Positions 6,496 through 14,143 of a stretch of DNA of 25,180 nucleotides are shown piece after piece. The notes under the pieces were generated by a model, which saw only the letters and a list, made by a program, of their open reading frames with translations, made no database searches and had not been told where the DNA came from. The DNA is from a virus. The DNA lies in IMG/VR virus record IMGVR_UViG_3300042981_000019, positions 1 through 25,180 of that record, one strand, 5' to 3'. The position numbers and the translations under genes are program-made. Numbering within the stretch: position 1 is the first letter of the stretch; the number at the start of each line of letters is the position of its first letter.

Positions 6496-7614
6496 ATGGG
6501 CCTCACGCTCGTCTCGGTGCTCGATGAGAGCTGGCCCGTCGCCTCGGACCCACCCGTCACGCCGACCGCCGTCACCACCTCCACCAACGACGGTGGGGCG
6601 GTGGTGTCGTGGTACTCCCCGGACGACGCGGAGGTCACCTCCTACGTCATCACGCCCTACGTGGCCGGTGTCGCGCAGGCTCCGACGACGGTGGTCGCCG
6701 GCAGCGAGACCACGCTGGCCGACTCCTACGGCGGCACGGCGCGGCAGGCGAGCGTGTCTGGCCTGGCCAACGGCACCGCGCACACGTTCACCGTCAAGGC
6801 CTCCCGCGCCGGGGTCGACAGCGCCGAGTCGGCTGCCTCCGGCGCGAACACGCCGCTGGCCGACCTCGTGTTCGGTGACGACTTCAACGGCCCGGCCGGT
6901 GCCGCCCCCGACCCCGAGTGGTGGGTCTACGACCGCTGTGGCTACCTCGCGCAGAACGAGGTGCAGTGGTACAAGCCGGACCACTGCGTCCTCGATGGTG
7001 CTGGTCACCTCAAGGTCACCGCCGAGCACGTCCCGCAGACCGGCACCACCTACCCATCGGACGGCAACCGCACCATCACCCAGCCGTGGACCTCCGGCGC
7101 GTGCCAGTCCAACGCCCGCACCTACGAGCCCACGCCCGGCAACACGATGGTGTTCGAGGCCAGCTTCCAGGTGAACCCGCACGCCGGGTCCGGGTACTGG
7201 CCGGGCTTCTTCTGGCTCGAGGGCCACACCTACCTCGACGCGTGGAAGACCGACCCGCTGCAGGAGGGCTGGGACTCCACCGGCAAGGCCGAGATCGACA
7301 TTGCCGAGTGGTTCCAGTCCGGCTCGCCCGACTCCTATGGCAACGTGTCGTGGGCTGGCACCAACGAGCAGCACATGGTCAGCGCCTCGGGACTGTCCAC
7401 CTCCCAGCACGTCTACCGCTGTGAGTGGAAGCCGGGAGTGACCGTGCGGTTCTACCGGGACAACTCCCTGACCTACACCTCCACCCAGCAGATCCCCGAC
7501 GCCGGGGCGCAGTTCTTCCTGATGCTCTACATGCAGATGCTCGGCGGCGGGCTGACCACCACCGAGTCCGCCTACGTCGACTACGTGCGCGTCTACGACC
7601 GAGACCTCGGCTAG
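6496..7614 (+). CDS. FN3-GH16 glycoside hydrolase, virion-associated (372 aa)
   Basis: Residues ~17-112 form a fibronectin type III domain (starting near TPTAVTTSTNDGGAVVSW and containing GLANGTAHTFTVKA). Residues ~118-372 match glycoside hydrolase family 16: VFGDDFNGPAG start, a central EIDIAEW with the catalytic E-x-D-x-x-E signature (E266, D268, E271), HVYRCEWKPG, and a C-terminal YVDYVRVYD strand. Known GH16 enzymes with this bulged motif cut beta-1,3 or mixed glucans and other polysaccharides by a retaining mechanism. The active site looks complete. No signal peptide is seen, which fits a virion component delivered on the particle. Neighbouring genes are fibre-type proteins, so it probably trims host surface polysaccharide during adsorption. 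Substrate cannot be told from sequence. Confidence 0.8.
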   Translation: MGLTLVSVLDESWPVASDPPVTPTAVTTSTNDGGAVVSWYSPDDAEVTSYVITPYVAGVAQAPTTVVAGSETTLADSYGGTARQASVSGLANGTAHTFTVKASRAGVDSAESAASGANTPLADLVFGDDFNGPAGAAPDPEWWVYDRCGYLAQNEVQWYKPDHCVLDGAGHLKVTAEHVPQTGTTYPSDGNRTITQPWTSGACQSNARTYEPTPGNTMVFEASFQVNPHAGSGYWPGFFWLEGHTYLDAWKTDPLQEGWDSTGKAEIDIAEWFQSGSPDSYGNVSWAGTNEQHMVSASGLSTSQHVYRCEWKPGVTVRFYRDNSLTYTSTQQIPDAGAQFFLMLYMQMLGGGLTTTESAYVDYVRVYDRDLG

Positions 7615-7623
7615 GAGACGACC

Positions 7624-9492
7624 GTGCCGCTCACGTACACCGACGTAGCCTCCTGGCTGACACCCGGAACTGGAACCTCCCCGACGCAGTACAAGGAGGT
7701 CACGGTCAGCGCCGGCGTCGGGGACCTCATCGTCGCCTTCGGTATGTCCGACTGGGGGCGTAGCACCACCCAGTCCGTGGTAACCCAGTCCGGCACGGGC
7801 GCGACCAGTGCATGGTCGGTTCTCTACTCGTCCACCTCGACCACCGACTGCGCCTTCATCGCCGCGCGTGCTACCTGCACCACGGCAGGCACGCTCACCA
7901 TCCGGGTCACCGTGGGCACCCACACCAACTCCAACATTGGCGTAGGTGTGTTCGTGATCCCGGCAGCGGAGTGGACCGGCACTCCTACGTGGGCCACGCT
8001 AGGCCCAGGTGACCCAGACGCCCTCGTGACTGTGAGCATGGCAGCCACCTCCACGGTGCTGTACATGGGTGGGGACTGGGATGCAGCCGCACCGGGCTCC
8101 ACGGCCACGCCAGCGGGAGCCACGCTCGACGACAACACCTTCGGCTCCGGCTCCTATGACGTGTTCATCGCCCACTGGACCGGGCAGGCGTCGGGGTCGC
8201 GCAGCTACGGACCTGCTGCACCTGCTGGTGCGACGTGGATCGGCGGGGCGCTGGCCATTCAGGAGGTCGGCGGCCTGCCGGTCGTCAACGTGTCCCTGAC
8301 CGGGCAGCCGATGGGCAGCACCACGGGGATGCCAGCCGGCACCGTGGACGTCACCTCCGAGGGGAACGTCAACCTGACCGGCCAGGCTGTCGGCAGCACC
8401 ACCGGGGCACCGCCCGGCTCGCTGACCCTGACCACGAACATCGAGCAGACCGGCGACTCGGCCGGGTCCACCTCGGGTATGCCGCCCGGGACCTTGACCA
8501 TCACCAGCAACGTCGAGCTGACCGGACAGCCGATGGGCTCGACCACTGGCATGCCGCCGGGCACGGTCACCACCTCGAGCGCCAAGCACGCCTCGGGCGG
8601 GTCCACTGCCACCGTCACGATCACCTCGAGCGGCGGCGGTGCCAAGGCTACCTCGGGCGGATCCGCCACCGACGTGAGCGTGACCACCTCGAGCGGTGGG
8701 GCCAAGACCGGCGCGGGCGGCTCGGCGGCAGCCGTGGACGTCACGACCAGCGGCGGCGGCACCCGTGCCACGAGCGGCGGCTCGGTGGCCACCGTCGACG
8801 TGAGCTCCACTTCGGGCGGCGTGAAGGCGACCTCTGGTGGGTCGGTCACGTCGGTGAGCGTCAGTGCCAGCGGCGGCGGCCTGGCCTACCGGTTCGGCGG
8901 CTCGACGACGGGCGTGGTCGTGACGGCCACCGGCGGCGGGCACGCCAACGTAGCTGGCCGTGGCGGGTCGACCACGATGGTCCTCGCCACGGCCAGCGGG
9001 GACGGGACCAAGCACGGACGTGGCGGCTCGGTTGCGCAGGTCGAGACCACCGGCAGCGGTGGCGGGTCCAAGTCCACCTCGTCAGGCTCGACCGCTCAGG
9101 TCACCGTCACCGCGACCGGCGGAGGCCACGCCAACCAGTCCGACCAGGGCGGTTCGACTACGACCGTCACGATCACCGCCACCGGCGCCGGGGCCAAGAC
9201 GGGCCGGGGTGGGTCGGTCGCCCTCGTGCAGGTGCTGGCCAGCGGTGGCGGGTTCAACCCCGGCAACCCGGCCGGAGGCTCTACTGCACTGGTCGAGGTC
9301 ACCGGGAGCGGGGCCGGTACCAAGCACGCCTACGGTGGGTCGACGGCCACGGTGTCGGTGGTCGCCAGTGGTGGCGGGCGGAACCCGGCGCGGCTGCTGG
9401 TCACCCCGGCATGGAGGACCACCAAGGTGCCTGCGCCACGCCGCACCTATGTACCGAGCAGGAGGCGAGTCATCGTCGTGGACAAGGAGTGA
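7624..9492 (+). CDS. Long repeat-containing tail fibre-type protein (622 aa)
   Basis: Three parts are visible. Residues 1-~220 are a beta-rich globular head. Residues 222-321 hold four 24-26-residue repeats around LTGQPMGSTTGMPPGTV. Residues 322-587 are 13 uninterrupted repeats of 20 or 22 residues built on GGSTATVTVTASGGGxK. A basic tail with PAPRRTYVPSRRRVIVVDKE follows. Such short Gly/Ser/Thr repeats alternating with Val-rich strands suggest an elongated beta-structured shaft, as in fibres. The start is GTG 7624 with AGGAG just upstream. The following gene encodes a fibre-tail adaptor-like protein, which supports the fibre assignment. The repeats differ in sequence but keep exact length, so selection acts on geometry. 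No enzymatic motif is seen. Confidence 0.7.
   Translation: MPLTYTDVASWLTPGTGTSPTQYKEVTVSAGVGDLIVAFGMSDWGRSTTQSVVTQSGTGATSAWSVLYSSTSTTDCAFIAARATCTTAGTLTIRVTVGTHTNSNIGVGVFVIPAAEWTGTPTWATLGPGDPDALVTVSMAATSTVLYMGGDWDAAAPGSTATPAGATLDDNTFGSGSYDVFIAHWTGQASGSRSYGPAAPAGATWIGGALAIQEVGGLPVVNVSLTGQPMGSTTGMPAGTVDVTSEGNVNLTGQAVGSTTGAPPGSLTLTTNIEQTGDSAGSTSGMPPGTLTITSNVELTGQPMGSTTGMPPGTVTTSSAKHASGGSTATVTITSSGGGAKATSGGSATDVSVTTSSGGAKTGAGGSAAAVDVTTSGGGTRATSGGSVATVDVSSTSGGVKATSGGSVTSVSVSASGGGLAYRFGGSTTGVVVTATGGGHANVAGRGGSTTMVLATASGDGTKHGRGGSVAQVETTGSGGGSKSTSSGSTAQVTVTATGGGHANQSDQGGSTTTVTITATGAGAKTGRGGSVALVQVLASGGGFNPGNPAGGSTALVEVTGSGAGTKHAYGGSTATVSVVASGGGRNPARLLVTPAWRTTKVPAPRRTYVPSRRRVIVVDKE
8287..8586 (+). repeat. 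Four 24-26-codon tandem repeats (TGQPMGSTTGMPPGT type)
   Basis: Four in-frame units of 26, 24, 24 and 26 codons account exactly for the 100 codons. Core residues T-G-x-x-x-G-S-T-x-G-x-P-x-G are kept. The first and fourth units are nearly identical in the core (GQPMGSTTGMP[A/P]GTV). Confidence 0.85.
8587..9384 (+). repeat. Thirteen 20/22-codon tandem repeats (GGSTATV type)
   Basis: Ten units of 20 codons and three of 22 codons fill the 266 codons with no remainder. Each unit has G-G-S (one S-G-S) at positions 4-6, a hydrophobic strand at about 10-12, and a Gly-rich turn at about 16-18. The 22-codon units are numbers 6, 9 and 11, each with a two-residue extension after the Gly turn. The DNA is diverged, so this is an old, functionally constrained array. 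Confidence 0.9.
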
Positions 9493-9494
9493 GC

Positions 9495-9800
9495 ATGGAC
9501 CTCGAGCGCATCGAGAAGGACCCGAGCGCAACGCTGGACTACGAGTGGGACTGGAGCAGCTGGCTGCGCTCCACCGGTGACACGCTGGCCACCTCGAGCT
9601 GGAGCGTGGCCGGTCCGGACAACTCGCTGGTCGCCATGGACGCGGCCAGCGCCCACCCGCCGTCGCTGCTGCCAAGCATCGCGACGGTGTGGCTGACCGG
9701 TGGCACGCTGGGCGGACGCTACGTCGTGACCAACCACGTGCGCAGCGTTGCCGGGCGCGAGGACGAGTGGAGCCGGGAGTTCCGCATCCTCAACCTGTGA
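9495..9800 (+). CDS. Phage fibre-tail adaptor-like protein (101 aa)
   Basis: The protein reads as one Ig-like beta domain: KDPSATLDYEWDWSSWL, then GDTLATSSWSV, ATVWLTGGTLGGRYVVTNHV, and GREDEWSREFRIL. This arrangement (K-D-P-x-x-x-L-D-Y-x-x-D-W, later L-x-G-G-x-x-G-x-x-Y) is widespread in tailed phages, where such proteins are annotated as fibre-tail adaptor or head-tail structural proteins. AAGGAG lies just upstream of ATG 9495, 2 nt after the fibre stop. It probably joins the preceding fibre to the particle. This closes the fibre cassette. Confidence 0.65.
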   Translation: MDLERIEKDPSATLDYEWDWSSWLRSTGDTLATSSWSVAGPDNSLVAMDAASAHPPSLLPSIATVWLTGGTLGGRYVVTNHVRSVAGREDEWSREFRILNL

Positions 9801-9807
9801 GCACTCA

Positions 9808-9824
9808 GTAGTACGCTCAGTGAC
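9808..9824 (+). promoter_or_regulatory. Putative promoter of the protease-polyprotein gene
   Basis: The sequence GTAGTACGCTCAGTGAC differs at one of 17 positions from the segment at 20781-20797. The -10-like TACGCT is at 9812-9817. It lies 8 nt after the adaptor stop and gives a leader of about 50 nt before ATG 9874. No convincing -35 is seen. Confidence 0.5.
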
Positions 9825-9829
9825 GAACC

Positions 9830-9847
9830 GCTGGCGTAGGGGCCGGG
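9830..9847 (+). repeat. 18-nt leader repeat, copy 1
   Basis: GCTGGCGTAGGGGCCGGG is identical to 14126-14143 in the leader of the major capsid gene. Both copies are downstream of a TACGCT promoter-like motif and 26-27 nt upstream of the ATG, so they probably lie in the 5' untranslated RNA. Confidence 0.7.
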
Positions 9848-9873
9848 TCCACCCGCTTCGAGAGGATCGAACG

Positions 9874-12800
9874 ATGGCACCCAAGACCGCCCAGCACCAG
9901 CACCTGGTGATCGACGAGGACAGCGGGGCCCTGCTCTCCTCCACCACCCTTGTCGCATCTGCTGCGACCCTCGAGGCCGAGACCGAGGAGCCGTGCACCC
10001 CGTGCGCCGAGCGCGCGGCCGAGGCCCAGCGGCTGCGCACGGAGCGCATGACTCGCGAGGGTTTCCGCTCCGAGGCCGCACCCGCACCCGAGGACGGTGA
10101 GCAGACCCTGCCGGCCACGTGGTCGGGCCCGATCGGGGTCGAGGGCGAGCTGACCGGTGACGGCCGCCTGATCCTGCCCGACGCGCTGCGCTGGGACATC
10201 TCCGAGGACTCCCCAGCACCGCTGCGCTTCGTCTCCGCCGATGTGGGCGCGCACCAGGGCGCTCAGGTGGTCGGGCGGATCCTCGGTGTCGAGCGCCGCG
10301 AGGGTGGGCTGATCTGGGGCCACGGCGACTTCGACCTGGACTCCGAGGTCGGCCGGGAGGCCGCCCGCGTCGTCGGCAAGAAGCTGCAGGACGGTGTGAG
10401 CATGGACCTGGACGACGTGGCCTTCGAGGTGCGCGTGGCCGCCGACGCCGTGGCTGCCATGACAGGCGACGGCGAGGGCACCCTGACGCTGGCCGCACCG
10501 GATGAGGACGGGCGCATCTCCATCAAGGAGGTCGCGCCCGACGACGAGGTGATGGTCACCACCGACGCCCGCATCCGCGCGGCGACCATCGTGGCCGTGC
10601 CCGCCTTCGCCAGCGCGCGCATCTCCCTGACCGCCTCCGGCGCGATGCCGGTCACTGACCTGCTCGGCATCACGCTGCCCAAGCGCTGGGCGCTGACCGC
10701 AGCGGCTGCCACCGATGTGTTCGGCATGGGCGCCGGCGAGGTGGGCGAGCTGCTGCTCGGGCAGGCCCTCGAGGACGGGATCGTCTACGAGGCCGGGGTC
10801 CGCGACGACGGCGCGATCATCTTCGACATCGCCACCGACTTCAACTGGGTCGACAAGGTGGGCGGGTTGCCGAAGAAGATCCGCCACATCGCGGACAAGC
10901 TGATGGAGAAGGGCAAGACCGAGGGCCACGCCATCGCCATCGCCGTCAACGCGGTCAAGAAGGGCTGCGCCACCGGAGACCTCAACTTCCCCGGCGTGCA
11001 GGACATGAACCCGGGCAGCCGGGCCGAGTACTGCGCCGCCGCTGCCGAGTGGGAGGCGAAGAAGAAGGCAGCCAAGGCTGCCGGTGCCACCACGGAGACG
11101 CTTGCCGATACCGCGACCATGGACGCACCAGCGGGAGTCGCTGCGCCCGCTGGTGCTCCCGCGCAGGGCGTGCCGGTCGCCGCGGGTGGTCTGCACCTGC
11201 CGAGCGAGTCCAGCCAGAAGCGGCCCGACACCTACCGCGAGGTCTCCGACGCCGAGCGCGAGCGGCTGGCCAAGGAGGGCAAGGCGATGCCGGACGGCTC
11301 ATTCCCGGTGGCCGACGTCGACGACCTGAAGAACGCGGTGCAGGCAGCCGGGCGCGCCAAGAACCCCAAGGACGTGCACGCCTTCCTGAAGAAGCGCGCC
11401 AAGGAGCTGGACGCCTCAGACCTGATCCCGGGCGACTGGGCTGCGCTGGTGGCCAGCGCAGGCCTGCTGCCGTTCTCCTACAACCCCGACCAGTGGCGCA
11501 ACCCCGACGACGGCAAGTGGATCGACATGCCGGACGTGGCGCTGCACAAGGTGCTGGACGCCATCGGCCCCACCTTCGGGAACGAGGAGGGCACCAACGC
11601 GGTGCAGATCGCGCAGATCGCGGCGGACAACTTCAACACCTCGAAGGAGGCCAAGAAGGACACCGGTCCGATCAGGGCAGCTCTTGGCGGGCTGGAGGTC
11701 GCCTTCGGAGGTCAGGACGAGGATCTCGACCAGGACATCGCCAAGGCGAATGATGCTGTCTCCGCCTACGAGACCGGCTACATCCCCGAGGAGCAGACTG
11801 ACCTGACCAATCCCGAGGAGACCGACATCGGTGCCGACGACGCGCCCGACGCCACCCTCGAGGAGCCTGCCCCCTCCGCGCCCGACGCGCCAGAGGGATG
11901 GACTCAGGAGGCCGATGGCATCGTGGACGGTGACGGCTGGATGGTGTCCAACGAGCATGAGGGTGGCTTCGACCTCTACGACCCGGCCGGCCTGCGCATC
12001 GAGAGCTACCCGACGCAGGAGGAGGCCATCGCTGGACGGGATGCCCACAAGGAGGGTGGTACGCGGGGAACCGACACCAGCGGCGGCGGCTCGAGCGCGG
12101 GCGAGGACGACTCATCGACGACACCTGCCCCGGACACCACGATGCCTGCTGCACCTGATGCGGGGGCTACCGACGAGGATGTCCAGAACCTCGTGAGCGA
12201 CCTCGCGGACCGTGGCATCGAGATCACGCCCGAGCAGGCTGCGGATGCCATCGAGTACTACGGCGACCCGGATGCTGCTCTGGAGGAGATCCTCACCAAC
12301 GGCGGCTACGGGGCGGTGACGGCTGCTGCGCCGCCGGTCGACCCTGACCTGCCGCCGGCACGCTTCTTCTCCAACCCGCAGCTCAAGGGCCCGACGCCGC
12401 TGACCGTGACCGACGAGGGCCACGTCTACGGCCACCTCGCCACCTGGGACACCTGCCACCTGAGCCACACCCAGCTCGGGCGCTGTGTGAAGCCGCCGCG
12501 CTCCCGCTCCGGCTACGCCTACTTTCTGACCGGGGCCGTCCGCACCGCTGAAGGCTCCGAAGTGGCGGTCGGCCAGATCACCCTGGACACCCGGCACGCG
12601 GACGAGGCGTTCAACGCGAAGACGACGCTGGCGCACTACGACCACACCGGGCTGGCCGCCGCCGACGTGAGCGTGGGCGACGACGCCTACGGGATCTGGT
12701 TCTCCGGTGCGCTGCGTCCCGGCCTGACGCCCAAGGACGTGCGGGTGCTGCGCGCCTCCCCGATGAGCGGGGACTGGCGGCGGATGGGCACCGGCATGGA

Positions 12801-13131
12801 GCTGGTCGCCGCGCTGTGCGTCAACGTGCAGGGCTACCCGATCCCGCGTCCTCGCGGGCTGGTCGCCTCCGGTGCGATGCAGACCCTCGTGGCGGCCGGG
12901 ATGCTGGCCCCGCGCAAGGTGATCAAGCCGGGCACGCCTGGCGCGCTGTCCACCGACGACCTGCGCTACCTCAAGCGGCTGGCCGCTCGGGAGCGGGCCG
13001 AGGAGGCGGCGTCCAAGGTCGACCTGCTCGACCGCGCGGCGGTGCTGTCGCGCAAGCTGCGGGCCAGCGAGATGGCTGCTCGCGTAGCCTCGATGTCGAC
13101 GACCACCATCACGGATGAGGGAGGGCAGTAG
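9874..13131 (+). CDS. S78-type prohead protease in a 1,085-aa multidomain protein
   Basis: Residues ~85-260 match the HK97-type prohead protease (peptidase S78): H127 in ADVGAHQGAQVVGRI and S176 in GVSMDLDD, 49 residues apart as for His65 and Ser114 of HK97 gp4. Residues ~330-395 (KKIRHIADKLMEKGKTEGHA, then GSRAEYCAAAAEWE) and ~450-530 (PDGSFPVADVDDL ... GRAKNP, DUF6582-like) are modules often found with actinophage proteases. An acidic linker follows, with a UBA-like helical patch at ~765-808. Residues ~827-990 form a second conserved domain (GPTPLTV, VYGHLATWDTCH, AHYDHTG with H921, SPMSGDWR with S965). The end is coiled. Expected role: cleaving the scaffold part of the capsid protein during maturation, and possibly acting as scaffold itself. 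ATG 9874 has AGAGGA 7 nt upstream. Confidence 0.8.
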   Translation: MAPKTAQHQHLVIDEDSGALLSSTTLVASAATLEAETEEPCTPCAERAAEAQRLRTERMTREGFRSEAAPAPEDGEQTLPATWSGPIGVEGELTGDGRLILPDALRWDISEDSPAPLRFVSADVGAHQGAQVVGRILGVERREGGLIWGHGDFDLDSEVGREAARVVGKKLQDGVSMDLDDVAFEVRVAADAVAAMTGDGEGTLTLAAPDEDGRISIKEVAPDDEVMVTTDARIRAATIVAVPAFASARISLTASGAMPVTDLLGITLPKRWALTAAAATDVFGMGAGEVGELLLGQALEDGIVYEAGVRDDGAIIFDIATDFNWVDKVGGLPKKIRHIADKLMEKGKTEGHAIAIAVNAVKKGCATGDLNFPGVQDMNPGSRAEYCAAAAEWEAKKKAAKAAGATTETLADTATMDAPAGVAAPAGAPAQGVPVAAGGLHLPSESSQKRPDTYREVSDAERERLAKEGKAMPDGSFPVADVDDLKNAVQAAGRAKNPKDVHAFLKKRAKELDASDLIPGDWAALVASAGLLPFSYNPDQWRNPDDGKWIDMPDVALHKVLDAIGPTFGNEEGTNAVQIAQIAADNFNTSKEAKKDTGPIRAALGGLEVAFGGQDEDLDQDIAKANDAVSAYETGYIPEEQTDLTNPEETDIGADDAPDATLEEPAPSAPDAPEGWTQEADGIVDGDGWMVSNEHEGGFDLYDPAGLRIESYPTQEEAIAGRDAHKEGGTRGTDTSGGGSSAGEDDSSTTPAPDTTMPAAPDAGATDEDVQNLVSDLADRGIEITPEQAADAIEYYGDPDAALEEILTNGGYGAVTAAAPPVDPDLPPARFFSNPQLKGPTPLTVTDEGHVYGHLATWDTCHLSHTQLGRCVKPPRSRSGYAYFLTGAVRTAEGSEVAVGQITLDTRHADEAFNAKTTLAHYDHTGLAAADVSVGDDAYGIWFSGALRPGLTPKDVRVLRASPMSGDWRRMGTGMELVAALCVNVQGYPIPRPRGLVASGAMQTLVAAGMLAPRKVIKPGTPGALSTDDLRYLKRLAARERAEEAASKVDLLDRAAVLSRKLRASEMAARVASMSTTTITDEGGQ

Positions 13132-13134
13132 CCC

Positions 13135-13401
13135 ATGGGATGCAACTGCAACAAGCGCCGGGCCACCGCGAAGGCGGCGGCGAACGACGCCAAGACGGCG
13201 CAGCCACCCACCCGAGGAGGCAACCCGGGCGCGGGCACCTCGGGCAAGGCGGCCACCAGCGCGGTCCGCTCGGGGACCGGTGCGACCCAGACGTTCGCCT
13301 ACGAGCCGCCCACCGGTCGCACGCAGACTTACGGGTCACGGCTCGAGGCGGAGGCCGCTCGGGTGCGTGCCGGCTACGTCGGGCGGGTCCGGCCGCTGTA
13401 G
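13135..13401 (+). CDS. Small MGCNC-type protein (88 aa)
   Basis: The protein starts MGCNCNKRR, has an Ala/Gly/Thr-rich low-complexity middle and ends with TFAYEPPTGRTQTYGSRLEAEAARVRAG. Small phage proteins with an MGCNC start and a C-terminal F/Y-G-S-x-L-E-A segment are common next to capsid genes in actinophages; their function is not known to me. GGAGGG lies about 10 nt upstream of ATG 13135, and the protease stop is 3 nt upstream, so the two are co-translated. The N-terminal Cys pair could bind metal or form a disulphide. Confidence 0.65.
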   Translation: MGCNCNKRRATAKAAANDAKTAQPPTRGGNPGAGTSGKAATSAVRSGTGATQTFAYEPPTGRTQTYGSRLEAEAARVRAGYVGRVRPL

Positions 13402-13407
13402 GTAGGC

Positions 13408-13599
13408 ATGCCACCGCTGATCGGGCGTCCAGACCTGTACCCGCCTGCGGGCGGGTGGCCGGTACGAGTGCCGCTGTGCGACCAGCTGCGCGGGACCCGT
13501 GGCTGGGTGTGCAGGCTGGACGCCGGGCACGAGCCGCCGTGCGCGCCCCGGCCCGCGTGGTGGAACGTGCGCGCCTGGCTCGGCGCGTTCCGCCCGTGA
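13408..13599 (+). CDS. Small Cys/His protein (63 aa)
   Basis: The protein contains PLCDQLRGTRGWVCRLDAGHEPPC, giving three Cys and one His spaced as in a small zinc-binding knuckle. It is rich in Pro, Trp and Arg. No family is recognised, although short C...C..GH..PC proteins occur in actinobacteria and their phages. A weak GTAGG lies just before ATG 13408. It ends this gene group; a promoter-like TATCAT follows. Confidence 0.5.
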   Translation: MPPLIGRPDLYPPAGGWPVRVPLCDQLRGTRGWVCRLDAGHEPPCAPRPAWWNVRAWLGAFRP

Positions 13600-13613
13600 C
13601 GTGATGTTGGCGC

Positions 13614-13619
13614 TATCAT
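13614..13619 (+). promoter_or_regulatory. Putative -10 element TATCAT
   Basis: TATCAT is close to the TATAAT consensus and lies in the 125-nt gap before ATG 13725. No clear -35 is seen at 16-18 nt. Downstream, at 13636-13649, a short stem CCCGC/GCGGG with loop GAGC could fold in the leader. Confidence 0.35.
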
Positions 13620-13724
13620 CGCGTTGGGTCGGTCGCCCGCGAGCGCGGGGTGCCGCAGCCTCCTTCATTCCGCGAGTGTGAAGCGAATCGCGTCACGCTC
13701 CACTGCTCACACAGGAGGCTTGAC

Positions 13725-13988
13725 ATGTCCAAGGTCACCGCACGCTTCTACGTCGCCAGCATCGAGCGCTACGCCGGAAGCAACGGATCAGGCAAGGTCG
13801 TCCTGCAGCCCGCCTACGCCAACGGGGCGAACAAGGAGTGGGCCACCGCGACGCCCTCGGGCCGCATGGAGCTGTTCGTCAACGCGCCAGGAGCCCTCGA
13901 GGTCTTCGACGAGTGGCGGGTCGGCTCGACGAACCTGCACATCACCATGGAGCCGGTCGTCGAGGAGGAGGGAACCACCTCCGGCTGA
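13725..13988 (+). CDS. Small conserved phage structural-region protein (87 aa)
   Basis: The sequence SKVTARFYVASIERYA ... GKVVLQPAYANGANKEWATATPSGRMELFVNAP follows a widespread pattern in small phage proteins encoded next to capsid genes, ending in a beta strand (LHITMEPV) and an acidic tail. Its function is not established; decoration or assembly roles are guesses. It has the best ribosome binding site in the window (AGGAGG at 13713-13718, 6 nt before ATG), implying high expression. It has its own leader and is followed by a strong hairpin, so it may be a monocistronic unit. Confidence 0.65.
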   Translation: MSKVTARFYVASIERYAGSNGSGKVVLQPAYANGANKEWATATPSGRMELFVNAPGALEVFDEWRVGSTNLHITMEPVVEEEGTTSG

Positions 13989-14002
13989 GAACCATTCTCT
14001 AT

Positions 14003-14055
14003 CTCTATTTCTATTGCTGGGACCCCCTCTAGGGGTCCCAGCAATAGAAATAGAG
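14003..14055. terminator. 24-bp perfect hairpin upstream of the capsid gene
   Basis: Arms 14003-14026 and 14032-14055 are perfectly complementary around a 5-nt loop. The outer six bases on each side (13997-14002 and 14058-14063) extend the stem across a 2-nt bulge. The outer half is A/T-rich, unlike everything around it; the inner part is GGGACCCC. No U-run follows on either strand, so it may act as a U-less terminator or as an RNase III processing site. Confidence 0.65.
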
Positions 14056-14093
14056 CAATAGAGCGGCACCTGTGGGACGCTGGGCATCTCGCG

Positions 14094-14102
14094 GTGTACG
14101 CT
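14094..14102 (+). promoter_or_regulatory. Putative promoter of the major capsid gene
   Basis: GTGTACGCT (TACGCT at 14097-14102) is followed by a leader that aligns with the one at 9808-9873: GTGA, then AAC, then an identical 18-nt block. It lies just after the 24-bp hairpin, giving a leader of about 60 nt. Confidence 0.45.
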
Positions 14103-14125
14103 CGCCGTGAAGCAACACCATCGCT

Positions 14126-14143
14126 GCTGGCGTAGGGGCCGGG
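14126..14143 (+). repeat. 18-nt leader repeat, copy 2
   Basis: GCTGGCGTAGGGGCCGGG is identical to 9830-9847. It lies 27 nt before the capsid ATG. A separate direct repeat GGGCATCTC overlaps its end and also occurs at about 14082. Confidence 0.7.

Noticed and set aside
8587-9384. 60-bp periodicity that could suggest a CRISPR or satellite array
   Set aside because: Units are in-frame multiples of 3, diverged throughout, with no identical repeat/unique spacer alternation. It is a protein repeat.
14003-14055. Long inverted repeat as an insertion-sequence end or attachment site
   Set aside because: There is no transposase, integrase or target duplication nearby, and the arms are only 5 nt apart, which indicates an RNA hairpin.
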